Shown: positions 51,001 through 59,395 of the stretch, one piece after another
How the letters are laid out: each line of letters opens with the position of its first letter
Position numbering within the stretch: position 1 is the stretch's first letter
Notes under the pieces: model-generated
Told to the model about the DNA's origin: nothing
Database searches by the model: none
Seen by the model: the letters and a program-made list of their open reading frames with translations, nothing else
NCBI GenBank assembly: GCA_913009755.1
Contig: CAJVWU010000004.1
Coordinates: forward strand, 1 to 64,000
Length of the DNA: 64,000 nt
From: an uncultured Bacteroidia bacterium
Lineage (GTDB): Bacteria; Bacteroidota; Bacteroidia; Bacteroidales; F082
Direction: 5' to 3'
Translations under genes and position numbers: made by a program

Positions 51001-53411
51001 GTGTGGAAGAACTTGAAAAATCCTCTGAAAAAGGTGTGGAAAATGTGGCACAAGCCGTTGTAAAGGTACTTGGCCCTGTCCATGTACTAGAGGAACCGCC
51101 GCCGCAATCAGTCTGTACATACCAGTCGTAGGTTGTCGTTGGCGATAATCCGGTAAGCGAATAGGGGTTTGAACCCGTTCCGGTGATCATGGTTCCGCTG
51201 CCCTGTGTAAACCCGGTCGGGCCCCACTCAATGTTCCAGGTAGTTTCGCTTCCACCCGGTGTCCAGCCGAGGTCAGCCGAGGTGGCTGTAATGTTACTTT
51301 CGGTTTGGGCTGTGGGTGCGGGGCAGGATGGTGTTAGCTCACAGGCTAGATCATCAAATGTAATATACCAGGGACTTGAGGTAGCCACTACATGAATTCC
51401 CATGTAAGTAGGTGCCTGAAGTTGCCGGTGTAAAACTGCCCCGGTATTCAACATAGGTTGTATTGGTTGGACCGGAAACAGGGGTGCCTATTGCTGTGGT
51501 CATATCCCCTGATGTTTGCCCGGTTCCATATTTTGCTTCTACGGTTGTCCATCCTGAATTCCCATCGGTAACATACCAAAATGAGAAATCATAGGATGTT
51601 CCACCTGTAAGGTCAATAGGTGGTGAAAATAACCAGTCATCAGCACTATAATTTGTATAAATATAATTGGTGCCGGTCCTTGCATCCCTGTTATAAGTTT
51701 GGGGAGCATCAGCAGTAGCCCAGTCACCGTCTTCAGCCATACAATTGGGCACTATTCCCGCACCGACGGAAGGCATACCTTCAAACCCTTCATTCCAGGA
51801 GACTGAAACTGATGTACACGCCGTTGTAAACGTACTCGGCCCTGTCCAGGTGCTCTGGTCTCCTCCGCAATCGGCCTGCACATACCAGTCGTAGGTTGTG
51901 GCTGCTGTTAAGCCGGTAAGTGTGTATGGGTGGGAAGAAACAGCCTGTGTTGTGCCGCTGCCCTGTGTAAAACCTGTCGGGCCATATTCAATGTTCCATC
52001 CTGTTTCGCTTCCGCCGTTTGTCCAGTCAAGGTCAGCCGAAGTGGCTGTGATGTTGCTTTCGGCCTGGGCAGTGGGGGCGGGGCAGGAAGGCGGGGTACG
52101 TACCTGGAAATTGTCCACATAAAAATTGTAATCTTCAGTATCGTCAACAGAACCATCGCTTGCCCAGAATGCAAATTGAACCGGGTTTCCTGTATAAGCA
52201 CTGATATCCACAGTTGTATTATCACCTGTATTGGATGGTGTGTTGCCTGTATTCCAAGTCATCAGGTTGCTCCATGTTATACCGCCATCGGTTGTTACCA
52301 ACAATTGTACTTCATCATCCGACCCCATGTTGGAGGAACCCGTTCCCGAATATGTAGTAACAGCAACATCAAAATTTAATTCGAAACCGCCACCTGTAAG
52401 ATCAAAATTAGGTGTAATGAGCCAATCTTGGTGAGATGTGCTATAAAGGTTTATCCTTGCGCTTCCTGTTGTGCCATTATTGGCAAAGCCATCAGATGTC
52501 CACGCACTTATTCCTGATGTACCGGTTGGGCCGGTTACAGGTCCTGTGTTTTCATCCCAGCAATTGGGCAAGAAAGTTGTGAAGTCTTCAAGATAATCAG
52601 GTGTGTATGTTCCACAAGTCGTAGTAAAAGTACCCGGCCCTGTCCATGTACTCTGGTCACCGCCGCAATCTGCCTGTACATACCAGTCGTAAGTGGTAGC
52701 TGCCGTTAAACCGGTCAGCGAATATGGGTTTGAACCGGTTCCGGTAATCATGGTTCCGCTACCCTGGGTAAAGCCGGTGGGTCCCCACTCGATGTTCCAT
52801 GTAGTTGCTGTGCCGTTTTCTGTCCATCCGAGGTTAGCCGAGTTGGTTGTAATATTGGTTTCGGTTTGGGCGGAGGGGGCGGGGCAGGAAGGAACGTAAA
52901 GAGCAGGTCCTGATACATCGTCAACATATAAGTAATATTGATAATTACTGTAATAATGAATAGCAACGTACTTTGTGCCAACAGGCAAATCAGTTTTTGA
53001 GTATTGCTGCCATGTAGTAGATGCATCAGAAATTTCGGAACTCCATGTAAAATCAGTACTTACATCGGTTCCTGTTGATGACCAACCAACTTTGAAAACC
53101 TCAGATCCTGATGAATATCTTCTATACCAAAAAGTTATGGTCTGATCCCCACTTGTTGTAACAAGCTGTGGAGTAATAAGATATTCGTCATAACCGCTAC
53201 CGCATGAGGAAAAAGAACTGAAGCGGGCCGAATAGGTGCCACTATGGGCATAGGTACTGCTCTGGGTTATGTCGTTTGTTGGCGAGCAAGCTCCCTGGTC
53301 AATAGTCCAATCAGTTGGCGGCCAGGTTTCAAATCCTTCGCTTAATTGCCCAAATGCAAAACCACTAAATGCGAGGGCAAAAAGTAATAAAAGTAATTTT
53401 TTTCGTTTCAT
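48020..53411 (-). pseudogene. Giant modular T9SS adhesin interrupted by one frameshift
   Basis: Two overlapping frames (53411-51354 and 51454-48020) form one protein of about 1,795 residues, broken by one extra base near 51406: the text reads GTYLHG in the first frame and TYMGIH in the second, where G-T-Y-Y-M-G-I-H is expected, as in GTYYVGFH later in the same protein. Order: signal peptide (MKRKKLLLLLFALAFSGFAF), then five choice-of-anchor-J (MAM-like) modules alternating with five near-identical fibronectin III modules (CPAPTAQTESNIT to TWTGPSTFTTA), a C-terminal region of about 420 residues, and a T9SS-type sorting tail (VWIYDMFGRTVLET to TTTKVFVK). It is probably a cell-surface adhesin. 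A sequencing or assembly error could explain the break, in which case the gene is intact. Confidence 0.8.
51404..51410 (-). other. Site of the single-base frameshift in the adhesin
   Basis: Plus-strand GTAAGTA; removing one A (51406 or 51407) restores a continuous frame reading G-T-Y-Y-M-G-I-H. The run is only two bases long, so slippage in a long homopolymer is not the cause. Confidence 0.75.
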
Positions 53412-53498
53412 AAGACATAAAGATTAATTATTAATTAGATATCGGTTTATGGCAAAATTTGAATGTATTGCAGATATAGAAAAATGATTTTGTGGGGA

Positions 53499-53506
53499 TA
53501 AAGATA
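53499..53506 (-). promoter_or_regulatory. Putative -7 element of the adhesin operon
   Basis: TATCTTTA on the minus strand, one base off TAnnTTTG. It begins 42 bases from the proximal direct-repeat copy and lies about 90 bases upstream of the adhesin start codon. Confidence 0.45.
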
Positions 53507-53547
53507 ATACCAAATGTTAAGAAAATATTAATATATGTAGATGGATT

Positions 53548-53598
53548 GATAAGTGTAATGTTATGATGGATAAGTGTGTACATTTACAGGGTAAGTGT
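53548..53598 (-). promoter_or_regulatory. Triple direct repeat, predicted LytTR regulator binding sites (copy 1)
   Basis: GATAAGTGT at 53548-53556 and 53569-53577 and GGTAAGTGT at 53590-53598 (plus strand), at exactly 21-base steps. They lie 137-187 bases upstream of the adhesin start codon and just past the stop of the LytTR regulator gene. The arrangement matches direct-repeat sites of LytTR proteins. Confidence 0.75.
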
Positions 53599-53662
53599 AA
53601 AAATCAAAAACGGCCTTGTCGCTTTTTTCAATATTTTTTATCCTTAAAAAACAGGGTGAAGA

Positions 53663-54406
53663 CTAAAGTGAATTAAACTTTTCGAGCAACCGTTCTTTTT
53701 TCCGGCTGGAAACGGGTACTTTTTTACCATTGCTCATCAAAACGTAAGCGTTGCTTATTTTGTGAAACTTTTTCACTTCGTTCAGGTTGACCAGGTAAGA
53801 ATGGTGTACCCTGAAAAAATGATGATCTTTCAACAATTCATCGTATTCTTTCAGATGGTTGGAAACAGTGAGCTGTGAACCGTCTTTCAGGAAAAAGTGT
53901 GTGTAGCTTGAATCGGCCTCGCAATTGATGATGTCGGAAATATTGACCAGGTGTATTTCGTCAGCAGTTTTCAGCACGATTCTTTTTTGTTCCCTGTTGT
54001 CAATATTGTTCAATAAAGTTTCAAGGTTGACTTCCGTCTTTTTTCTACTGACAGCTTCTGCAGCTTTGTCAACTGCCAATGTAAGCTCTTCAACGCTGAA
54101 CGGTTTTAAAATATAATCAAACGCGCTGAATTTAATGGCTTTCAGTGCATATCCTTCGTGGGCCGTAACAAAAATAATCTGAAAATCAATGTTGAAAACA
54201 TGCCGTAAAATATCAAAAGCCGTGCCGTCAGAAAGTTCCACATCAATCAAAAGGATATCCGGGTGACCGTTGTAGATGGCATCAATACCGGTTTTAATAT
54301 TATGCCCGTTGGCAACAACTTTTATATCATGGCATAAACGGTTGATGATATTTGTTATGGCTTCCCGTGTTTTGGGCTCATCTTCTATGACCACCGCTTT
54401 CAGCAT
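53663..54406 (-). CDS. LytTR-family response regulator
   Basis: A 247-residue regulator from ATG 54406; an in-frame start eight codons upstream is less likely. The receiver domain (about 1-120) has the acidic pair in VVIEDEPKTR, the phospho-acceptor Asp55 in DILLIDVELSDG and the conserved Lys in YILKPFSVEEL. The LytTR DNA-binding domain (about 145-245) has VNISDIINCEADSSYTHFFL and HHFFRVHHSYLVNLNEVKKF. It follows the histidine kinase gene with a 44-base gap, forming a two-component pair. The direct repeats at 53548-53598 and 47587-47637 are its likely targets. Confidence 0.92.
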   Translation of the reverse strand: MLKAVVIEDEPKTREAITNIINRLCHDIKVVANGHNIKTGIDAIYNGHPDILLIDVELSDGTAFDILRHVFNIDFQIIFVTAHEGYALKAIKFSAFDYILKPFSVEELTLAVDKAAEAVSRKKTEVNLETLLNNIDNREQKRIVLKTADEIHLVNISDIINCEADSSYTHFFLKDGSQLTVSNHLKEYDELLKDHHFFRVHHSYLVNLNEVKKFHKISNAYVLMSNGKKVPVSSRKKERLLEKFNSL

Positions 54407-54450
54407 TTTTTTATTCTTGTTTAAATGCAAAAGTAATAAAAGCCAATTAT

Positions 54451-56274
54451 TTAATCCAGTTTCATTTTAAAGGTAACCCTTGTGCCTGCCGGTTCCCTGT
54501 TTTGATCATAAAGGTCTTCTATTTCCATACTTATTTTTTTCTTATATCTCCTGGCCATCAGATGAATGCGCTCTTTCGTGATTTCAGTGGCCAGTGACAG
54601 GTGTTTTTCGTCTTTGTTCAGTTTTTCCGCATTCTCCCTTCCGATACCATTATCCTCAATCATCACGGTCAGTTCATTGTTTTTTTCTTCAAAAAGGATT
54701 TTCAGAAATCCTTTTTTCGGGGCGGGGGCGAGGCCGTGAATGATTGCATTTTCGATAAACGGCTGGGCAAGCATGGGCGGAAAAAGTATTTCTTCGGGAT
54801 GCGCAACTTTTACTTCGAATGAATAATCGAACTTATCGCTAAACCGTAACTTTTCCAGTTTTACAAATTGTTGCAAGACCTCTATTTCTTTATCCAGTGT
54901 AATAAAACTTTTGTTTGTCTGCTGTAAAATACTCCGGATCAGTTTGGCAAAGTCAACCAGATATTCCGAGGCCTTTTCCACATTATTATCCAGCAAAAAG
55001 GTTTGAATGGACATCAGCGAATTAAACACAAAGTGGGGTGACGTCTGCGAGCGGAACAAGCGGGATTGTAACGTGATGACTTCCTGTTCTTTTTTATAAC
55101 GGTTTTTCAGGAAAATCAAAACGATGATAATGATTGTTAAAACAAAAATGGTGATCAGGGCAAAGGAAACCGTTCTTGCCCACGTAAGTTTCAACTCATT
55201 TAATTCACCCTGTTTTTTCAGCATTTTAATTTCATGTTCCCTTTTCTCCAGTTCGAAATTGGTTTCAAGCTGATGGATTTTTTTAATTTTTTTGAGGTTG
55301 ATGAGCTGATCCCTGATTTGGGCATATTTTCTAAAACACATTAAGGCATCTTTGTAATCGCCGGTTTGCTCGTACAATTTCGCCATATCATTGCAAATCT
55401 GCGATTGCATCTTTTTAATTTGATGTTGTTCTGACAACTTGTTGGCCTGCGTGTAATATTTTAAGGCTTCATCATAATTTGATTCACTATGATAAGCCAG
55501 CCCCAGGTAATAAAGTGCCGAAGCAATATCATTAGGGTCTTCTGTTTTTTTGAAAATCGTTAGTGCTTTTTCAAAAAAATCTTTTGCCTTTTCAATTTCC
55601 CCTTTTCTGAGATGGATCAGCCCAAGATTACTATAGATCATGCCCACATCCCTTTTGTCACCGATATTCTTATATATTTTCATGGCCAGGTCATAATAAT
55701 AATAGGCGCTGTCGTTATTGTTAAATACACCTCCATGTATAATGGCTATGTTGTTATAGGTTCCGGCTATACTCGTCTGCTCACCCCTTTCTTTTTTCAG
55801 TTTGAGCGCCTTAAAGTAATAATTAAGCGCTTTGTGGGGCATGTCCATTTCTTCGTAAACAATGCCTATGTTGTTCAATACACTTTCTTTCCCTTCCTTG
55901 TTATTAAGGTACTCATATATATTTAACGATTTTTGGTAATTATAAATTGACAGCGAATAATTTCCGATCATGTCATTGATGACACCGATATTCGAATACA
56001 TCTTGGCAATATACAGGCTGTCGTTTATGCTCCGGGCAATTTCGAGGGATTTTGAAAAATTCCCGAGGGCATCGGCATAATTTGCTTTCCGATATTGCAA
56101 TTTGCCGATCTGATTGAACAGCTTCATTTGTTTAGCCGGTTCCGCATCCACTGCCAGTTGTTTTAAGCTGTCAATATCACCTTGGGGAAATGCAGAAAAC
56201 AAAGGGAAAATAAAGAGTACGATAAAAATAACATGTTGAACTTTATTTTTAAAGAGATGTTTCGATTCATTCAT
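54451..56274 (-). CDS. TPR-containing LytS-like sensor histidine kinase
   Basis: A 607-residue kinase from ATG 56274. After an N-terminal signal or anchor (HVIFIVLFIFPLFSAFPQ) comes an exported region of TPR repeats (about 30-310, e.g. NYADALGNFSKSLEIARSIN, GEIEKAKDFFEKALTIFKKT) and a coiled coil (about 310-355). A single membrane segment follows at about 360-385 (VSFALITIFVLTIIIIVLIF). The cytoplasmic kinase core has the His in RSQTSPHFVFNSL and the ATP-binding blocks FIENAIIHGLAPAPKKG and VMIEDNGIGRENA. It belongs to the His_kinase/LytS class that pairs with LytTR regulators. The sensed signal is unknown. Confidence 0.9.
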   Translation of the reverse strand: MNESKHLFKNKVQHVIFIVLFIFPLFSAFPQGDIDSLKQLAVDAEPAKQMKLFNQIGKLQYRKANYADALGNFSKSLEIARSINDSLYIAKMYSNIGVINDMIGNYSLSIYNYQKSLNIYEYLNNKEGKESVLNNIGIVYEEMDMPHKALNYYFKALKLKKERGEQTSIAGTYNNIAIIHGGVFNNNDSAYYYYDLAMKIYKNIGDKRDVGMIYSNLGLIHLRKGEIEKAKDFFEKALTIFKKTEDPNDIASALYYLGLAYHSESNYDEALKYYTQANKLSEQHQIKKMQSQICNDMAKLYEQTGDYKDALMCFRKYAQIRDQLINLKKIKKIHQLETNFELEKREHEIKMLKKQGELNELKLTWARTVSFALITIFVLTIIIIVLIFLKNRYKKEQEVITLQSRLFRSQTSPHFVFNSLMSIQTFLLDNNVEKASEYLVDFAKLIRSILQQTNKSFITLDKEIEVLQQFVKLEKLRFSDKFDYSFEVKVAHPEEILFPPMLAQPFIENAIIHGLAPAPKKGFLKILFEEKNNELTVMIEDNGIGRENAEKLNKDEKHLSLATEITKERIHLMARRYKKKISMEIEDLYDQNREPAGTRVTFKMKLD

Positions 56275-56278
56275 AACG

Positions 56279-56286
56279 CAAAGATA
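56279..56286 (-). promoter_or_regulatory. Putative -7 element of the kinase gene
   Basis: TATCTTTG on the minus strand ends only five bases before the kinase ATG at 56274. If used, the mRNA would be leaderless or nearly so. Confidence 0.4.
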
Positions 56287-56339
56287 ATGAGTTGTTATTT
56301 CCAACATGTATTTTACTGATTTTTAGCCAACATGTTTTC

Positions 56340-56428
56340 GGAAGTCTAAAAAAATGCCGTTCCTACGGAACTCTTTGTTTAACTCATATTAGCCAGAGAC
56401 TTACGTCTCTGACTATAATATACCCTGC
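56340..56428. repeat. Cluster of REP-like palindromes
   Basis: Three short palindromes in a row: CCGTTCCTACGGAAC, AGAGACTTACGTCTCT and CTGCCTACGGCAG, each with a TACG-type centre. They adjoin the 3' end of the truncated IS200-type gene, as expected for REP elements mobilised by single-strand transposases. Confidence 0.6.
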
Positions 56429-56767
56429 CTACGGCAGTCCCTGGTTGGTGGATAGTGTCAATATTTTACGAGGGTTACTCTGGCAATTGAATTCATGTTT
56501 AAGGGAGTTTTTATTATTCAACCATCCTGATGAATTTGTTTTTATGGTTTGAATGAACTTTGAAGGGGCTACCATGGGTTTTAGCCGTACCAACATATGA
56601 CAGTGATCGGGCATGCCATTAATTCTGATTAACAACTGCTTTAGATTTTTCACAATGCCTGTAATATATTTGTAAAGTTCTTCTTCAAATTCTTCATTTA
56701 TAAGTGCTTCCCTGTATTTGGGTGAAAATACATAATGCATATAGATTTGAGAATAAGTGTTTGGCAT
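56429..56767 (-). pseudogene. Truncated IS200/REP-type (Y1) transposase
   Basis: A 112-codon frame that begins like IS200-family transposases (MPNTYSQIYMHYVFSPKYRE) and keeps the metal-binding H-x-H as PDHCHMLVRLKP. The family usually has about 150 residues. After KHEFNCQ, where FxWQ is expected, the frame runs into unrelated residues and ends without the catalytic Tyr helix. The C-terminal third is therefore lost and the enzyme should be inactive. Its 3' end meets the cluster of REP-like palindromes. Confidence 0.75.
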
Positions 56768-56811
56768 ATTTTTAATTTTTAAAACAATTTGGTTTTTACC
56801 CCCCCCAAAAT

Positions 56812-57831
56812 CTATATCTTACCCCCCAGGCACACATCCAGTCCTCGGGCTTTTGAAATCAACGAATGGTTGTGGGGGACAATCCTTAATTTATTGCCCA
56901 CTTTCGAGAGCGGGATGTCTTTGGTTTTTTCCCCTTTTTTAATCACCATTTTTCCATAATCCCCTTTGGCTATCAAATCCACCGCATAAGCGCCAAACCG
57001 GGATGCCAGTATGCGGTCCATGGGCGAAGGGCTTCCGCCGCGCTGGATATACCCCAATATGGTTTTGCGTGTTTCCAGCCCTGTGTTTTCTTCAATTTTT
57101 TCCGAAATGTAGGAAGCTGCCGAACGTTTCTTCGGGTGTTTGATACCTTCGGCCACCACGACAATGGAATAGGCTTTTTTCTTCCTGGCCCTTTCCATCA
57201 GGTAATTGCACACTGCATCAATATCATAATCCAGTTCGGGGATCAGGATGACATCACCGCCGCCGGCCATACCGGCATACAAAGTCAGCCAGCCGGCATC
57301 ATGTCCCATGATCTCGATGACCATGATCCGTTTATGGCTGTTGGCTGTGGAGTGCAGCCGGTCAATGGCATCGGTGCAAATACCCAGGGCCGAATCAAAA
57401 CCGAAAGTCTGGTCAGTCCCCCACACATCGTTGTCAATGGTTTTGGGAATGCCGATGATGTTCAGGCCCTCTTTGGCAAGACGGGTGGCCGTTTTCATAG
57501 TCCCGTTCCCGCCGATGCAAACCAGGCAGTCGAGCCCCAGCTCTTTATAATGTTCATTGATCAGCTTGGGTTTGTCAATACTCAATGGCCCTGTTTTTTT
57601 AAAAGGTTTTTCGCGCGATGTCCCCAGAATGGTACCGCCAAGCGTGAGTATGCCCGACAACATTTCTTCTTTCAAGGGAAAATAATCTTTATTGATCAGC
57701 CCCAGAAACCCATCGGCAATACCGATGACTTCCATTCCATATTTTACGATGGCGGTTTTGCCAACGCCCCTGATGGCTGCATTCAGCCCGGGGCAATCGC
57801 CGCCGGCAGTGAGGACACCTATTTTTTTCAT
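56812..57831 (-). CDS. 6-phosphofructokinase, mixed-signature type
   Basis: A 339-residue phosphofructokinase that makes fructose-1,6-bisphosphate. The start MKKIGVLTAGGDCPGLNAAI is standard. Two residues decide the phosphoryl donor: CIGGNGTMKTA keeps Gly at the position that is Asp in PPi enzymes, while GIPKTIDNDVWGTD has Lys where ATP enzymes have Gly. This mixture is known in a group of phosphofructokinases whose donor must be measured. Substrate residues such as MGHDAGWLTLYA are present. It is divergent from the symporter gene. Confidence 0.9.
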   Translation of the reverse strand: MKKIGVLTAGGDCPGLNAAIRGVGKTAIVKYGMEVIGIADGFLGLINKDYFPLKEEMLSGILTLGGTILGTSREKPFKKTGPLSIDKPKLINEHYKELGLDCLVCIGGNGTMKTATRLAKEGLNIIGIPKTIDNDVWGTDQTFGFDSALGICTDAIDRLHSTANSHKRIMVIEIMGHDAGWLTLYAGMAGGGDVILIPELDYDIDAVCNYLMERARKKKAYSIVVVAEGIKHPKKRSAASYISEKIEENTGLETRKTILGYIQRGGSPSPMDRILASRFGAYAVDLIAKGDYGKMVIKKGEKTKDIPLSKVGNKLRIVPHNHSLISKARGLDVCLGGKI

Positions 57832-57867
57832 AATTGCTGTTTTTTAAAAGTCACCGATTCAATTCAA

Positions 57868-57875
57868 CAAATTTA
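57868..57875 (-). promoter_or_regulatory. Putative -7 element of the phosphofructokinase gene
   Basis: TAAATTTG on the minus strand, 37 bases before the ATG at 57831. It lies three bases from the plus-strand element of the symporter gene. Confidence 0.4.
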
Positions 57876-57877
57876 TT

Positions 57878-57885
57878 TACTTTTG
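57878..57885 (+). promoter_or_regulatory. Putative -7 element of the symporter gene
   Basis: TACTTTTG on the plus strand, 54 bases before the ATG at 57939. No clear -33 element is visible. Confidence 0.35.
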
Positions 57886-57938
57886 AGTTATCCGGGTTTT
57901 TTTAATCAGGTTTCTTTTCGTAATATTGATTTTTATTT

Positions 57939-59246
57939 ATGAAAAAATTCAAAATCGCCTTTCACTGGCAAATTCTTATCGGGATGCTGGCGGGTGTGCT
58001 CTGGGGTTTGATTGCCGTAAATTACGGGTGGCTTCAGTTCACATCCTTCTACATCAAACCCTGGGGCACCATCTTTATCAACCTGCTCAAGCTGATTGCC
58101 ATGCCGCTTATTGTGGTTTCGCTGATCAACGGGGTGAGCAACCTGAAAGATGTTTCAAAGTTGTCAAGCATCGGGTTAAAAACCATTGGCCTGTATATTT
58201 TGACAACCGTCATTGCCATTTCCATTGGGCTGGCCATTGTTAACATAACAAAGCCGGGGAAAGTGTTTCCCGAAGACAAAGCCCGCGAATTTGAACAGCG
58301 TTATGCCGACCATGCGCAGGATAAACAAGCTTCCGCCGAAAGCCTGAAAAAAAAAACCCCCCTGAAATTTATTGTGGACCTGGTTCCCCAAAACCTGGTG
58401 GAGGCCATGAGCAACAATACACGCATGCTGCAGGTGATCTTTTTTTCCATTTTATTCGGCATTGCCATCGTGCTGCTTCCGGCAAAAAAGACAAAACCGG
58501 TCAAAAAACTATTTTACAGTTTAAACGAGGTGGTACTGAAAATGATAGATATCATCATGATGTCGGCGCCTTATGGTGTTTTTGCACTGATCGCTTCGTT
58601 GATTGTGGAAATAGCCGGTAAAAATCCCGGCGACACGCTTTCCCTTTTTGCCGCATTGGGCCTTTACGGGCTGACGGTAATTATCGGTTTGATCATCATG
58701 ATTTTTGTGGTTTATCCTTTGTTTTTAAGATTCTTTACAAAGATCAGGTATCCGAATTTTTTAAAGGCCATCACCCCTGTGCAGATGCTGGCGTTTTCAA
58801 CCAGTTCAAGTGCCGCCACCCTGCCTTTTACCATGGAAACAGCCGAAGAAAAACTGGGAATTGACAATGAAATAGCCAGCTTTGTACTGCCGTTGGGGGC
58901 CACCATCAACATGGACGGAACCAGTTTGTACCAAGCCGTGGCGGCGGTTTTTCTGGCACAGGTTTACGGGATGGACCTCGGTCTGAGCGGACAATTGACC
59001 ATTATCCTCACGGCCACACTGGCTTCCATTGGTTCGGCAGCGGTGCCCGGGGCAGGCATGGTCATGCTGATCATTGTCCTGACGGCAGTGGGCATTCCCA
59101 CCGAAGGCATTGCCCTGATCTTTGCCGTTGACCGGCCACTGGATATGTTGCGCACTGCCGTAAATGTGACGGGTGATATGACCGTTTCAGGCATTATTGC
59201 CACTTCCGAAAATCAGATAGACCTGGAAATTGCCAACAACGACTAA
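57939..59246 (+). CDS. Dicarboxylate/amino acid:cation symporter
   Basis: A 435-residue inner-membrane transporter of the DAACS (GltP/DctA/GltPh) family, which imports glutamate, aspartate or C4-dicarboxylates with Na or H. Eight membrane helices and two re-entrant hairpins are expected. The serine-rich hairpin 1 motif is FSTSSSAATLPFTMET, and helix 7 has the NMDGTSLYQAVAAVFLAQVY motif that binds cation and substrate. The third signature is VDRPLDMLRTAVNVTGD, with Asp and Asn. A long charged loop at about 110-140 separates helices 3 and 4. It is a single gene. Confidence 0.93.
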   Translation: MKKFKIAFHWQILIGMLAGVLWGLIAVNYGWLQFTSFYIKPWGTIFINLLKLIAMPLIVVSLINGVSNLKDVSKLSSIGLKTIGLYILTTVIAISIGLAIVNITKPGKVFPEDKAREFEQRYADHAQDKQASAESLKKKTPLKFIVDLVPQNLVEAMSNNTRMLQVIFFSILFGIAIVLLPAKKTKPVKKLFYSLNEVVLKMIDIIMMSAPYGVFALIASLIVEIAGKNPGDTLSLFAALGLYGLTVIIGLIIMIFVVYPLFLRFFTKIRYPNFLKAITPVQMLAFSTSSSAATLPFTMETAEEKLGIDNEIASFVLPLGATINMDGTSLYQAVAAVFLAQVYGMDLGLSGQLTIILTATLASIGSAAVPGAGMVMLIIVLTAVGIPTEGIALIFAVDRPLDMLRTAVNVTGDMTVSGIIATSENQIDLEIANND

Positions 59247-59262
59247 AAGTTTTGTAAATTTG
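59230..59262 (+). promoter_or_regulatory. Putative promoter of the Asp-box T9SS gene
   Basis: TTG at 59230-59232 and TAAATTTG at 59255-59262 are 22 bases apart. The pair overlaps the end of the symporter gene and would give a leader of about 130 bases. Confidence 0.35.
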
Positions 59263-59395
59263 CTACCTGTACCGGAAATGGCGGGTTGAGAAACCATCAT
59301 AATTCGCAACCATATACGAGAATATGAAAATGCTGATTCCTAATAAATTTATCTTGTTTTAGAATTAATCTTATAAAAACAAAAAATTAAATTGA

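Noticed and set aside
56800-56818. C8 tract near the phosphofructokinase stop as a phase-variation switch
   Set aside because: The run lies after the stop codon of one gene and before the start of a dead transposase, so length changes would not shift a working frame.
57136-57942. Long plus-strand frame (268 codons) opposite the phosphofructokinase gene
   Set aside because: It is antisense to a gene with clear motifs on the other strand and its own translation has no domain or signal.
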